Shown: positions 1-6,239, numbered from the stretch's first letter. The stretch: 6,293 nucleotides of DNA from CAZTXD01 sp964617995 (GCA_964617995.1 CAZTXD010000175.1:1-6293); one strand, 5' to 3'. The notes: generated from the sequence alone by a model not told the origin. Numbers and translations: made by a program.

Positions 1-232
1 ATCGATACTCGGGCATCTTGACGTAGCCGAACCTCGCCCATCCTTCCTTCTCCACGCTGACGGCGGTGCGGAGGTACACATCGGCCATCTGGAATCCCTC
101 CGGGCCCATCGACATCCACCAGTCGATGTAGCCGGGATGCCACGACTCCAGCGCCCGTTTCAGCTTGGGATCATCCGTCAGCCCCACGTTGTTGGGGATC
201 AGGCTCTCGTAGTCGACGTCCTGCCAGGCCAT
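1..232 (-). CDS. boxB: Benzoyl-CoA 2,3-epoxidase subunit BoxB, N-terminal fragment (runs off left edge)
   Basis: The first 77 residues of BoxB, the di-iron oxygenase component that, with the reductase BoxA, uses O2 and NADPH to convert benzoyl-CoA to 2,3-epoxybenzoyl-CoA in the cytoplasm. The fragment shows the family's N-terminal signature: an SLIPNNVGL segment at residues 10-18, WHPGYIDWW at 31-39, MGPEGFQ at 42-48, DVYLRTAVSV at 51-60 and FGYVKMPEYR at 68-77. I recognise this pattern from memory of BoxB proteins. The diiron-ligand region lies beyond the window, so catalytic competence cannot be judged. The ATG (232-230) is preceded by an AGGAG ribosome site (minus strand, 243-239) six bases away. 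It shares one base with the boxC stop (TGATG), so translation is probably coupled to boxC. BoxB is usually over 450 residues, so the missing remainder is a window-edge effect and not a broken gene. Confidence 0.93.
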   Translation of the reverse strand, partial: MAWQDVDYESLIPNNVGLTDDPKLKRALESWHPGYIDWWMSMGPEGFQMADVYLRTAVSVEKEGWARFGYVKMPEYR

Positions 233-1881
233 CACACTCTCCTCATGTCGTACTCGGGCCGGATCCCGCTGCCGTATCGACGCAGCGCCCCCGATTCACC
301 GGAGGCGTTGGGGCGCTGGAACACCCAGTTCTGCCAGGCGGTGAGACGGCCGAAGATCTTGGTCTCCATCGTCTCCGGCCCCGGGAAGCGCAGATTCGCC
401 TCCATGCCCGTGAGACCGTCGGGGGAGAAGGCGGCTCGTTCCTCGGTGACCATGCGCAACTCGTCGTCCCAGTCGATGTCGTCCATGGCGTCGGTGACCA
501 CCCCCAGGTCGTACGCTGCCTGTGCTTCCAGCTTCTCGCCCACCGCCTCCCGGGCCTTAGCCAGCCCCTCGGGATCGCCCCAGAACCTCGTCTCGAGCCG
601 GGACAGCCCGTTCCACATCGGCAACCGGCCGAGGCTGGCCCCGGTCAGGGTGAGATGGGCCACCGGACCTCCCTCGCCCGACCACGCTCCCTCCAGCATG
701 TAGGAACGATCGGCGGCCAATGTGAGATCGGCCAGGAAACCCCCGAAACAGCTCCCCGGCTCGATCAGGGCGATGATCGAGCGCGACGTCATGTCGATCC
801 GTCGCAGCACCCGGGCCCACAGCAGGTCGACCTCGCGGACGAACCAGTGGTCGCGGTTGTCACCGAGGAAAGCATCGTGGGCGAGCGCCACATCCAGGTC
901 ACCCTCCGATCGGATGAGGAGGGTGCCCACCTCCAGCTCGTTGACCCGCAGGTGGAGGACGGCATCGTCCAGCTCGCGGGCGAGACGCAGCGCCCACCAC
1001 GAGGCCCCCCGGGCCACGGCTTCCTCCCCGTCGACGGGAGGGGCCTCCGACGGCCCCCGCAACGTGATGGAGGCGACACGGCCCGAGCGGTCGATGTCGA
1101 CCGTCACCAGCGAGTAGTGGATCGAGTCGCCCTCGAAGGATCGCTCCAGCGGCCCCAGCTCTACGCCGGCCCCGTGCTGGGGGCGGTCGCCGGCCTCGGC
1201 CGACTCGAATGCCCGCTCCCCCACCACCTCGGCGAACGACGACGCCGGCACCAGCTCGTCGACCAGCCTCCACTGGAGGGCTTTCTCGCCCTTTAGGCCC
1301 TCCTCGGTCGTGCACAGGACGTCGGCCCGGTCACGGCGAACATGTCGCTTGTCCGTCAGCCGGGTGAGACCTCCGGTGCCGGGGAGAACTCCCAGCAACG
1401 GGACCTCGGGAAGTGCCACCGACGATCGGCGGTCGTCGATCAGCATTATGTGGTCGGTGGCCAGGGCCAGCTCGTACCCGCCCCCGGCGGCGTTTCCTGC
1501 TATGGCGGCGATGTACCGCTGCCCCGAGTTGCGGCTGGCGTCCTCCATGGCGAGACGGGTCTCGTTGGTGAACTTGCAGAAGTTCACCTTGAGGGCGTGG
1601 GGAGCCGTGGCCAACATCCCTATGTTGGCGCCGGCGCAGAAGACACGCTCCAGCGCCGACCCGATGACCACCGCTCCCACCTCGGGGTGCTCGAAGCGGA
1701 GCCGCTGCACCGCGTCGGCCAGCTCGATGTCGACGGCCAGGTCGTAGGAGTTGAGCTTGAGATCGTAGGTGGAATCGAGGCCTCCGTCGGGGTCGACCTC
1801 CATGTTCAGGTATGCCACGCGACCCACGATCTGAAGCTTCCAGTGCCGGTAGTCGTCGGGATGAGTCTGGAAGTCGATCAC
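232..1881 (-). CDS. boxC: 2,3-epoxybenzoyl-CoA dihydrolase / benzoyl-CoA-dihydrodiol lyase BoxC
   Basis: BoxC opens the non-aromatic ring of 2,3-epoxybenzoyl-CoA by hydrolysis, giving 3,4-dehydroadipyl-CoA semialdehyde and formate. The 549 residues match the usual BoxC length of about 550. It is a long crotonase-superfamily protein with an N-terminal hydratase-like half. Visible BoxC hallmarks are HWKLQIVGRVAYLNM (13-27), LKLNSYDL (41-48), an oxyanion-type RVFCAGANIGML (79-90), VNFCKFTNETR (99-109), AGGGYELALATDHI (132-145) and LPEVPLLGVLPGTGGLTR (157-174). The second half carries the conserved GSCFGGFLADLTLAADRSYML stretch near 376-396 and the C-terminal FGRLTAWQNWVFQRPNA segment near 510-526. 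The GTG at 1881 is chosen because VIDFQTHPDDYRHW gives the expected family N terminus and any longer reading would enter the promoter. A GTGGGG lies directly before it, but the transcript may be nearly leaderless. It is the first gene of a box operon and overlaps boxB by one base. No frameshift is seen. Confidence 0.95.
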   Translation of the reverse strand: MIDFQTHPDDYRHWKLQIVGRVAYLNMEVDPDGGLDSTYDLKLNSYDLAVDIELADAVQRLRFEHPEVGAVVIGSALERVFCAGANIGMLATAPHALKVNFCKFTNETRLAMEDASRNSGQRYIAAIAGNAAGGGYELALATDHIMLIDDRRSSVALPEVPLLGVLPGTGGLTRLTDKRHVRRDRADVLCTTEEGLKGEKALQWRLVDELVPASSFAEVVGERAFESAEAGDRPQHGAGVELGPLERSFEGDSIHYSLVTVDIDRSGRVASITLRGPSEAPPVDGEEAVARGASWWALRLARELDDAVLHLRVNELEVGTLLIRSEGDLDVALAHDAFLGDNRDHWFVREVDLLWARVLRRIDMTSRSIIALIEPGSCFGGFLADLTLAADRSYMLEGAWSGEGGPVAHLTLTGASLGRLPMWNGLSRLETRFWGDPEGLAKAREAVGEKLEAQAAYDLGVVTDAMDDIDWDDELRMVTEERAAFSPDGLTGMEANLRFPGPETMETKIFGRLTAWQNWVFQRPNASGESGALRRYGSGIRPEYDMRRV

Positions 1882-1889
1882 ACCCCACG

Positions 1890-1918
1890 AGCCTAGACTG
1901 ACCGGCCGGTCAGGACAA
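1890..1918 (-). promoter_or_regulatory. Predicted boxC promoter with the operator in its spacer
   Basis: On the minus strand, TTGTCC (1918-1913) and TAGGCT (1895-1890) are separated by exactly 17 bases. They make plausible -35 and -10 boxes for a housekeeping sigma factor; the -10 has the TAnnnT form common in actinobacteria. The palindromic operator fills almost the whole spacer, so a bound repressor would block RNA polymerase. Transcription would be expected to start about seven bases after the -10, near 1883, only one or two bases before the boxC GTG at 1881. That implies a leaderless or almost leaderless mRNA. The boxes are seen in the sequence; their activity is inferred. Confidence 0.6.
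1898..1913. promoter_or_regulatory. Palindromic TetR-type operator upstream of boxC
   Basis: CTGACCGGCCGGTCAG is a perfect 16-bp palindrome lying 17 to 32 bases before the boxC start. A near copy at 3509-3524, before the tetR gene, matches it at 14 of 16 bases. Adding one flanking base each side (A before, G after) gives 16 of 18. Size and symmetry are typical of TetR-family operators. Sharing the site between the regulator's own promoter and boxC points to the TetR protein encoded at 2847-3467 as the ligand. The site is also about 100 bp upstream of the divergent repeat-protein gene and could affect it as well. Confidence 0.72.
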
Positions 1919-2000
1919 GGGCGCACGCCCCGGACCATCGCTTGCCGCCTTCGGGACTGCAGCGAGTGGTTACGTTGCTTATGCTTGGAGCAAAGCCGGC

Positions 2001-2008
2001 AAGGAGGA
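2001..2008 (+). promoter_or_regulatory. Strong ribosome binding site fixing the GTG start of the repeat protein
   Basis: AAGGAGGA lies eight bases before the GTG at 2017. The reading frame is open further upstream, with an ATG at 1942 and another at 1981, but neither has a comparable ribosome site. Starting at 1942 would add 25 residues unrelated to the repeat pattern. This near-consensus Shine-Dalgarno therefore decides the start. Confidence 0.85.
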
Positions 2009-2016
2009 AAGACGCC

Positions 2017-2829
2017 GTGACCGATGAGAGGCTGACCATCAAGGACCGCATCGTGGGAGTCCTCAGGGGAACCGGGGAGGTGGCGTCGGGGGCGGTGGAG
2101 GCCGCCAGTGACACCATCCGCTCTGCTCTGGGCGGCGTGACCGACGTTGCATCCGGGGTTCTGGAGAGCGTCTCGGGAGTCGTGGCCGGGGCCCTCGATG
2201 CCGTTGGCGAGGTCGGCACAGGGCTGGTCAACGTCGTACGCGGGACCGTGGTCGGGATCGTCACCGGCCTGGGAGAGATCGCCACCGTCACCGTCGGCGT
2301 CATCTCCGACACGGTGCGAGCGGCTCTGAGGGGCACCAAAGACGTGGGAGGCGATGTCACGGCAACGGCATCGGGCATCGCCGCCGGTGTCATCGAGGGC
2401 ACCAAGGAGGTGGGCATGGGCCTCACCGACGCCCTCAGCGGCCTGACTTCCGGGGTGATCAAGGGTGCCAACGAAGTCGGCGCCGACGTCACAGGCGCGG
2501 TAGCGGGAACCGTGCGTGGTGTGGTCACCGGCGCGAAGGACATAGGCGCCGACACACTCGGTGCCGTGACGGAGACGGCTGCCGGTCTCGTCCGCTCCAC
2601 CGGCGAGGTGGGCGGCGACGTCGCCGAGGTAACCACCGCTGCAATCTCGGGCGCCATCGCCGGCGCCCGTGACGTCGGCCTGTCCGCCGAGGATGCCGCC
2701 TCCGCCGCCGCCACCGGCGCCTTCAAAGCCGCCGAGGAGATCGGAGGGTCGGCGGTGGACGCCGTGACCGGTGTGGCCCGCCGCGGGGTGGATGGGGTGG
2801 TCGCTGTGATCAAGCGCGGAGACGACTGA
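2017..2829 (+). CDS. Protein of eleven tandem 22-residue repeats, function unknown
   Basis: I do not recognise a named family. After an 11-residue lead (VTDERLTIKDR) the 270-residue protein consists of eleven consecutive repeats of exactly 22 residues (12-253), a partial twelfth, and a charged tail (IKRGDD). In every repeat, position 10 is Asp or Glu, position 11 is Val or Ile, position 12 is Gly or Ala, and positions 4 and 5 are hydrophobic. Position 3 is Gly in nine of eleven. There is no Cys, Trp, Tyr, His, Pro or Gln, one Phe, and no signal peptide. Twenty-two is two 11-mers, a spacing that keeps one face of an alpha helix in register, as in apolipoproteins, synuclein and LEA proteins. 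A long amphipathic, glycine-rich helix lying on a membrane, lipid droplet or storage granule is therefore a reasonable inference, not a demonstrated role. The gene is divergent from boxC and ends 17 bp before the end of the convergent tetR. A weak TATGCT (1980-1985) could be its -10 box. Coding is supported by the ribosome site and the regular pattern. Confidence 0.85.
   Translation: MTDERLTIKDRIVGVLRGTGEVASGAVEAASDTIRSALGGVTDVASGVLESVSGVVAGALDAVGEVGTGLVNVVRGTVVGIVTGLGEIATVTVGVISDTVRAALRGTKDVGGDVTATASGIAAGVIEGTKEVGMGLTDALSGLTSGVIKGANEVGADVTGAVAGTVRGVVTGAKDIGADTLGAVTETAAGLVRSTGEVGGDVAEVTTAAISGAIAGARDVGLSAEDAASAAATGAFKAAEEIGGSAVDAVTGVARRGVDGVVAVIKRGDD
2050..2775 (+). repeat. Eleven tandem 66-bp coding units (22-residue repeats)
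   Basis: The units begin at 2050, 2116, 2182, 2248, 2314, 2380, 2446, 2512, 2578, 2644 and 2710, all 66 bp with no insertion or deletion. They have diverged strongly at the DNA level, so the array is old and held by selection on the protein and is not a recent slippage product. Units 5 to 8 are the most alike: their GTKDVGGD, GTKEVGMG, GANEVGAD and GAKDIGAD segments fall at the same position in successive units. Approximate consensus by position: 1 Val/Ile/Ala, 3 Gly, 4-5 aliphatic, 7 Gly, 10 Asp/Glu, 11 Val/Ile, 12 Gly/Ala, 14 Gly/Asp/Ser, 18-19 mostly Ala/Val, 20 Ser/Thr, 21 mostly Gly. Confidence 0.9.
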
Positions 2830-2846
2830 ACCGACCCGAGCGGGAG

Positions 2847-3467
2847 CTACGACACCGCCGCCGGTTTCGCCCTGAGCAGATGCGTCAGTGCCTCCAGGCA
2901 CAGGCTCTTGTAACGGGAGTGGCTCTCCTCCCAGTCGCCTCGCTGCAGCCACTGGAGGAACATACCCTCGATGACTGCCCGCATCTGGACTGCGGCGGCG
3001 GCGGGATCGTCGACCGCGAACAGCCCCCGGGACGCCCCGTCGGCGATGACCTCGGTGTAGAGCTTCTCGATGACGCGACGGCCGCGGTCGCCGAACTCGT
3101 CGAACTGGGGGGAACGGGCCTGATGCTCCACCCCGTCGAGATAGAAGCGGAAGAAGTCTCGGTTGGCCGTCGGGTCGATCCAGATGGCGTCGAGGATGGT
3201 GGCCAGGATACAGTCGGTGTGCCTCTCGGCCTCCAGCCTCGCCCGGATGCGGGCGTCCGTCGCCTCCAGGACCCACTGCATCGCCTCCAGCACCATGGCG
3301 TCCTTGGTGGCGAAGTGGTACAGGAGGAGACCCTTGGAGACAGCGGCCTCGTCGGCGATCTGCTGCAACGGCACCCGGTGTACCCCGTCGCGGGCCATCA
3401 CGCGGTAGACCGTGCGCACCAGCTCGGAACGTCGATCGCGACCGGCTGCCGGTGCCGGATCGCTCAT
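2847..3467 (-). CDS. TetR/AcrR-family transcriptional regulator, probable repressor of the box operon
   Basis: The 206-residue length is typical of the family. The N-terminal DNA-binding domain spans roughly residues 13-60. Its helix-turn-helix reads LQQIADEAAVSKGLLLYHF (34-52), followed by the usual KDAMVLEAM (55-63). The helical remainder, including FFRFYLDG (105-112) and the C-terminal GMFLQWLQRGDWEESHSRYKS (168-188), is the ligand-binding and dimerisation domain and resembles regulators with a BetI-like C-terminal region. The ligand cannot be read from sequence; a pathway CoA thioester such as benzoyl-CoA is a guess from context. A near-palindromic operator stands before its own start and a matching one stands in the boxC promoter, which supports autorepression and control of box. 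The ATG at 3467 has no clear Shine-Dalgarno, but no in-frame start exists closer upstream. It is convergent with the repeat-protein gene and divergent from ppdK. Confidence 0.93.
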   Translation of the reverse strand: MSDPAPAAGRDRRSELVRTVYRVMARDGVHRVPLQQIADEAAVSKGLLLYHFATKDAMVLEAMQWVLEATDARIRARLEAERHTDCILATILDAIWIDPTANRDFFRFYLDGVEHQARSPQFDEFGDRGRRVIEKLYTEVIADGASRGLFAVDDPAAAAVQMRAVIEGMFLQWLQRGDWEESHSRYKSLCLEALTHLLRAKPAAVS

Positions 3468-3501
3468 GGTGTCGGGATGAGTGGGGCAATCATGAGGACA
3501 G

Positions 3502-3507
3502 AGACTA
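3502..3507 (-). promoter_or_regulatory. Predicted -10 box of tetR
   Basis: On the minus strand TAGTCT sits one base downstream of the operator at 3509-3524. This mirrors the boxC arrangement, where TAGGCT lies two bases downstream of its operator. Transcription would start near 3495, leaving a leader of about 28 bases before the ATG at 3467. No good -35 is found at 17 bases (CGGCCC), so this promoter may be weak or its -35 masked by the operator. The call rests mainly on the parallel geometry. Confidence 0.4.
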
Positions 3508-3508
3508 A

Positions 3509-3524
3509 CTGACTGGACGGTCAG
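3509..3524. promoter_or_regulatory. TetR-type operator upstream of tetR, between tetR and ppdK
   Basis: CTGACTGGACGGTCAG is an imperfect palindrome: the arms CTGAC and GTCAG match exactly and two central positions break symmetry. It matches the boxC-side site in all but positions 6 and 9. It lies 42 to 57 bases before the tetR ATG and 79 to 94 bases before the ppdK GTG. Autoregulation of tetR is the natural reading; an effect on ppdK is possible but not shown. Confidence 0.7.
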
Positions 3525-3602
3525 GGGCCGCTTTGCGGCGGCGACGGCACGGCCGGGAGAAGTGATTACCGTTCGCCGGGAACGACCAGGAGCGAACCGA
3601 CT

Positions 3603-6221
3603 GTGGCGTATGTGTTCGATTTCGAGGCGGCCGACCCGACGGACAGGGAGCTGTTGGGGGGCAAGGGAGCCGGTCTGGCGCAGATGACACAGCTCGGGCT
3701 GCCGGTGCCTCCCGGCTTCACGATCACGACGGAGGCATGCCGGGTGATGATGAAGGACGGCTCGCTACCCGACGAGCTCTGGGAGGAGGTCGACGAGGCC
3801 GTCGCCCGTCTCGAGAAGACCACCTCTCGCACCTTCGGAGCGGGCCCCCATCCCCTTCTTCTGTCGGTGCGTTCCGGAGCCGTCCACTCGATGCCGGGGA
3901 TGATGGACACCGTCCTCAACCTGGGCGTCACCGAGTCGATGGTCGAGATCCTCATCCAGTGGTCCGGAGACCCCCACTTCGCCTGGGACGCCTACCGCCG
4001 CTTCCTCCAGATGTACGCCGATGTGGTGCTGGACGTACCCGACCGTCACTTCCAGGCAGTGCTGTCGGAGCTACGCGGGAAGCGGGGAGCGGAGAGCGAC
4101 GCCGACCTCACCGTCGACGATCTCCGCGAGGCCTCTGCCCGGTTTCGGGGGATCGTGAGCGAGCACGCCTCCCGTCCCATCCCCTCCGAACCGAGGCTCC
4201 AGCTCAAGGGAGCCATCGAGGCCGTGTTCAGGTCCTGGAACAACAGGCGCGCCGTCGACTACCGACGTCTCAACGGCATCCCCGACGATCTCGGCACCGC
4301 CTGCAACGTCCAGATGATGGTGTTCGGTGATCTCGGGCCCAACTCCGGGACCGGGGTCTGCTTCACCCGTGACCCGGGAAGCGGGCTCTCCGACCCCTAC
4401 GGCGACTATCTGCCTCAGGCACAGGGAGAGGACGTGGTGGCGGGTATCCGCAACACCCTGTCTCTCGACGAGCTCGCCGACATCCATCCCGAGCCATTCA
4501 CCCGGCTCACCGACATCATGGACGGGCTGGAGAAGCACTACCGGGACATGTGCGACATCGAGTTCACGATCGAGAACGGCGTGTTGTTCGTCCTCCAGAC
4601 CCGGGCCGGAAAGCGCACCGCCCAGGCGGCGGTGCGGCTGGCGGTGCGCATGGTGGACGACGGCCTCATCGACCGACGCGAGGCGATCATGCGGGTAGAC
4701 CCGCTGACGATCGAGCAGCTCCACCGCCCCCGTATCGACGAGAACGCCGACGTGGTGGCGGTGGCCACCGGGGTGGCGGCCTCCCCCGGCGCCGCCTCGG
4801 GCCGGGCGATCTTCGACGCCGACAGAGCGGTGGAGGTGGCCGAGGGTGGCAACGAGGTCATACTGGTGCGACCCGAGACCACCCCCGACGACATCCACGG
4901 TATGTACGCGGCTACGGGAATACTCACAGCACAGGGTGGCAAGACATCCCACGCTGCCGTCGTGGCCCGGGGCATGGGCAAACCCGCCGTGACCGGGGCC
5001 AGCGGGATTGTCATCGACATGTCCACCCGCACCGCCCTCGCCGGAGACCTGGACATAGCCGAAGGCGACGTCGTCACCATCGACGGCACCACCGGCTCGG
5101 TCTACGTCGGAAACGTCCCTCTGGTCGCTCCCGAGGAGACACCGGAGCTGGACACACTTATGGCCTGGGCGGACGAGTTCCGCACGCTCGGAATCCGGGC
5201 CAACGCCGACACCCCCGGGGACGCCGCCCTGGCCCGCCAACTCGGAGCCGAGGGGATCGGCCTCGCCCGTACCGAGCACATGTTCCTCGGTGAGAGGCTG
5301 GAGATCGTCCAGCGGATCATCCTCTCCAAGGAGGACGCCGAGCGCGACGAGGCCCTCCACCGCCTGGAGCGGCAGCAGGTCGAGGACTTCGAGGGGCTGC
5401 TCGAAGCGATGGACGGTCTCCCGGTGGTGGTCCGCCTCCTCGATCCGCCACTCCACGAGTTCCTGCCCGACCGCATGGAGCTCGAGCACGAGATCCTGCG
5501 ACGGGTGTGGGCGGGCCGGTCGGTGGCCGACCTCCAGCGCATGTCCGAGGAGGTGGCCCGCTGGCAGGAGGACAACCCGATGCTGGGACTGCGCGGTGTC
5601 CGTCTCGGGCTCATGTTCCCCGAGCTCTACCGCCTCCAGGCCCGGGCCGCGGCTGCGGCGCTGGTCCGCCGGATCGACGCCGGAGGCGACCCTCACCTGG
5701 AGGTGATGATCCCGCTGGTGGCGACCGCGACCGAGCTGTCCCGGATGCGGGCGATGGTGGAGAAGGAGGTGGCCGCCGCCGCCGAGCGGAGCGGGTTCGA
5801 GCTCCACGTTCCCATCGGGACGATGATCGAGCTTCCCCGGGCCGCGCTCACCGCCGGGGAAATAGCCCGGACAGCCGACTTCTTCTCGTTCGGGACCAAC
5901 GACCTCACCCAGATGACCTACGGGCTCAGCCGAGACGACGCCGAGGGCCTGTTCCTGCGCGACTACCTGGCCCAGGGTATCCTCACCACCGATCCCTTCC
6001 AGACCATCGACCGTGACGGGGTCGGGCGTCTGGTCGAGGTCGCCACCAGCGAAGGCCGGGGAGCCAACCCCGACCTGGTGGTGGGTCTGTGCGGCGAGCA
6101 CGGCGGCGACCCCGCATCGATCGCCTTCTGCATCGAGATCGGCCTCGACTACGTCTCGGCCAGCCCGCCCCGGGTCCAGGGAGCCCGTCTGGCGGCCGCC
6201 CAGGCCGCGATCCGATCCTGA
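3603..6221 (+). CDS. ppdK: Pyruvate, phosphate dikinase
   Basis: Cytoplasmic enzyme interconverting pyruvate, ATP and phosphate with PEP, AMP and diphosphate. The 872 residues match the family length. The N-terminal ATP-grasp region (about 1-340) has GGKGAGLAQM with Lys21, SVRSGAVHSMPGMMDTVLNLG with Arg90, and the metal/ATP segment Asp318-Ile-Glu320 with Gln332. The swivelling domain (about 380-510) carries the phosphorylated His450 in GGKTSHAAVVARGMGKPAV. The C-terminal pyruvate/PEP barrel (about 530-872) shows ARTEHMF (Arg556), VRLLDPPLHEFLP (Arg611), IELPRA (Glu743), FGTNDLTQMTYGLSRDDA (Asn766, Asp767) and the proton-donor Cys830 in GLCGEHGGDP. These line up with the residues known for the Clostridium symbiosum enzyme. 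The GTG start has AGGAG (3588-3592) ten bases upstream and gives the expected MAYVFDFE N terminus. One oddity is Lys447 where PPDK usually has Met. It is divergent from tetR with no partner downstream before the terminal hairpin. A gluconeogenic role beside box genes is inferred. Confidence 0.97.
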   Translation: MAYVFDFEAADPTDRELLGGKGAGLAQMTQLGLPVPPGFTITTEACRVMMKDGSLPDELWEEVDEAVARLEKTTSRTFGAGPHPLLLSVRSGAVHSMPGMMDTVLNLGVTESMVEILIQWSGDPHFAWDAYRRFLQMYADVVLDVPDRHFQAVLSELRGKRGAESDADLTVDDLREASARFRGIVSEHASRPIPSEPRLQLKGAIEAVFRSWNNRRAVDYRRLNGIPDDLGTACNVQMMVFGDLGPNSGTGVCFTRDPGSGLSDPYGDYLPQAQGEDVVAGIRNTLSLDELADIHPEPFTRLTDIMDGLEKHYRDMCDIEFTIENGVLFVLQTRAGKRTAQAAVRLAVRMVDDGLIDRREAIMRVDPLTIEQLHRPRIDENADVVAVATGVAASPGAASGRAIFDADRAVEVAEGGNEVILVRPETTPDDIHGMYAATGILTAQGGKTSHAAVVARGMGKPAVTGASGIVIDMSTRTALAGDLDIAEGDVVTIDGTTGSVYVGNVPLVAPEETPELDTLMAWADEFRTLGIRANADTPGDAALARQLGAEGIGLARTEHMFLGERLEIVQRIILSKEDAERDEALHRLERQQVEDFEGLLEAMDGLPVVVRLLDPPLHEFLPDRMELEHEILRRVWAGRSVADLQRMSEEVARWQEDNPMLGLRGVRLGLMFPELYRLQARAAAAALVRRIDAGGDPHLEVMIPLVATATELSRMRAMVEKEVAAAAERSGFELHVPIGTMIELPRAALTAGEIARTADFFSFGTNDLTQMTYGLSRDDAEGLFLRDYLAQGILTTDPFQTIDRDGVGRLVEVATSEGRGANPDLVVGLCGEHGGDPASIAFCIEIGLDYVSASPPRVQGARLAAAQAAIRS

Positions 6222-6239
6222 GTCGGAAGTCGGGAAGAA

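Noticed and set aside
1942..2016. Longer start (ATG 1942 or ATG 1981) for the repeat protein.
   Set aside because: No ribosome site serves either ATG, whereas AAGGAGGA is ideally placed for GTG 2017. The extra residues do not fit the repeat and would cover the likely promoter.
1893..2813. Minus-strand open frame of 306 codons opposite the repeat protein, rich in Thr, Pro, Ala and Ser.
   Set aside because: It is the complement of the 66-bp repeat array, so its apparent repeats are inherited. It would overlap the boxC promoter and operator. The plus strand has the near-consensus ribosome site and the position-specific hydrophobic/acidic pattern.
2830..2846. A terminator between the convergent repeat gene and tetR.
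   Set aside because: The 17-bp gap holds only a very short CCCG-AGC-GGG-like pairing and no T run, so no terminator can be supported.
1882..3489. Minus-strand frame open from 3489 all the way into boxC (1085 codons if read as one gene).
   Set aside because: Only the part from 1881 onward resembles a known protein (BoxC). The upstream extension runs antisense to the repeat gene, in another frame of tetR and through the boxC promoter, and reads as low-complexity Arg/Gly/His sequence typical of a GC-rich shadow frame.
3527..3539. Small hairpin GCCGC-TTT-GCGGC between the second operator and ppdK.
   Set aside because: Only 5 bp of stem, no T run, and frequent by chance in GC-rich DNA; no upstream plus-strand gene for it to terminate.
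3567..3572. TACCGT as a possible -10 box for ppdK.
   Set aside because: It fits TAnnnT but has no recognisable -35 (ACGGCA at 17 bases). Too weak to list as a promoter.
4071..6101. Minus-strand open frame of 676 codons opposite ppdK.
   Set aside because: Antisense to a fully conserved PPDK. Its Gly/His/Asp/Val-rich translation shows no domain, and long antisense frames are expected in GC-rich coding DNA.
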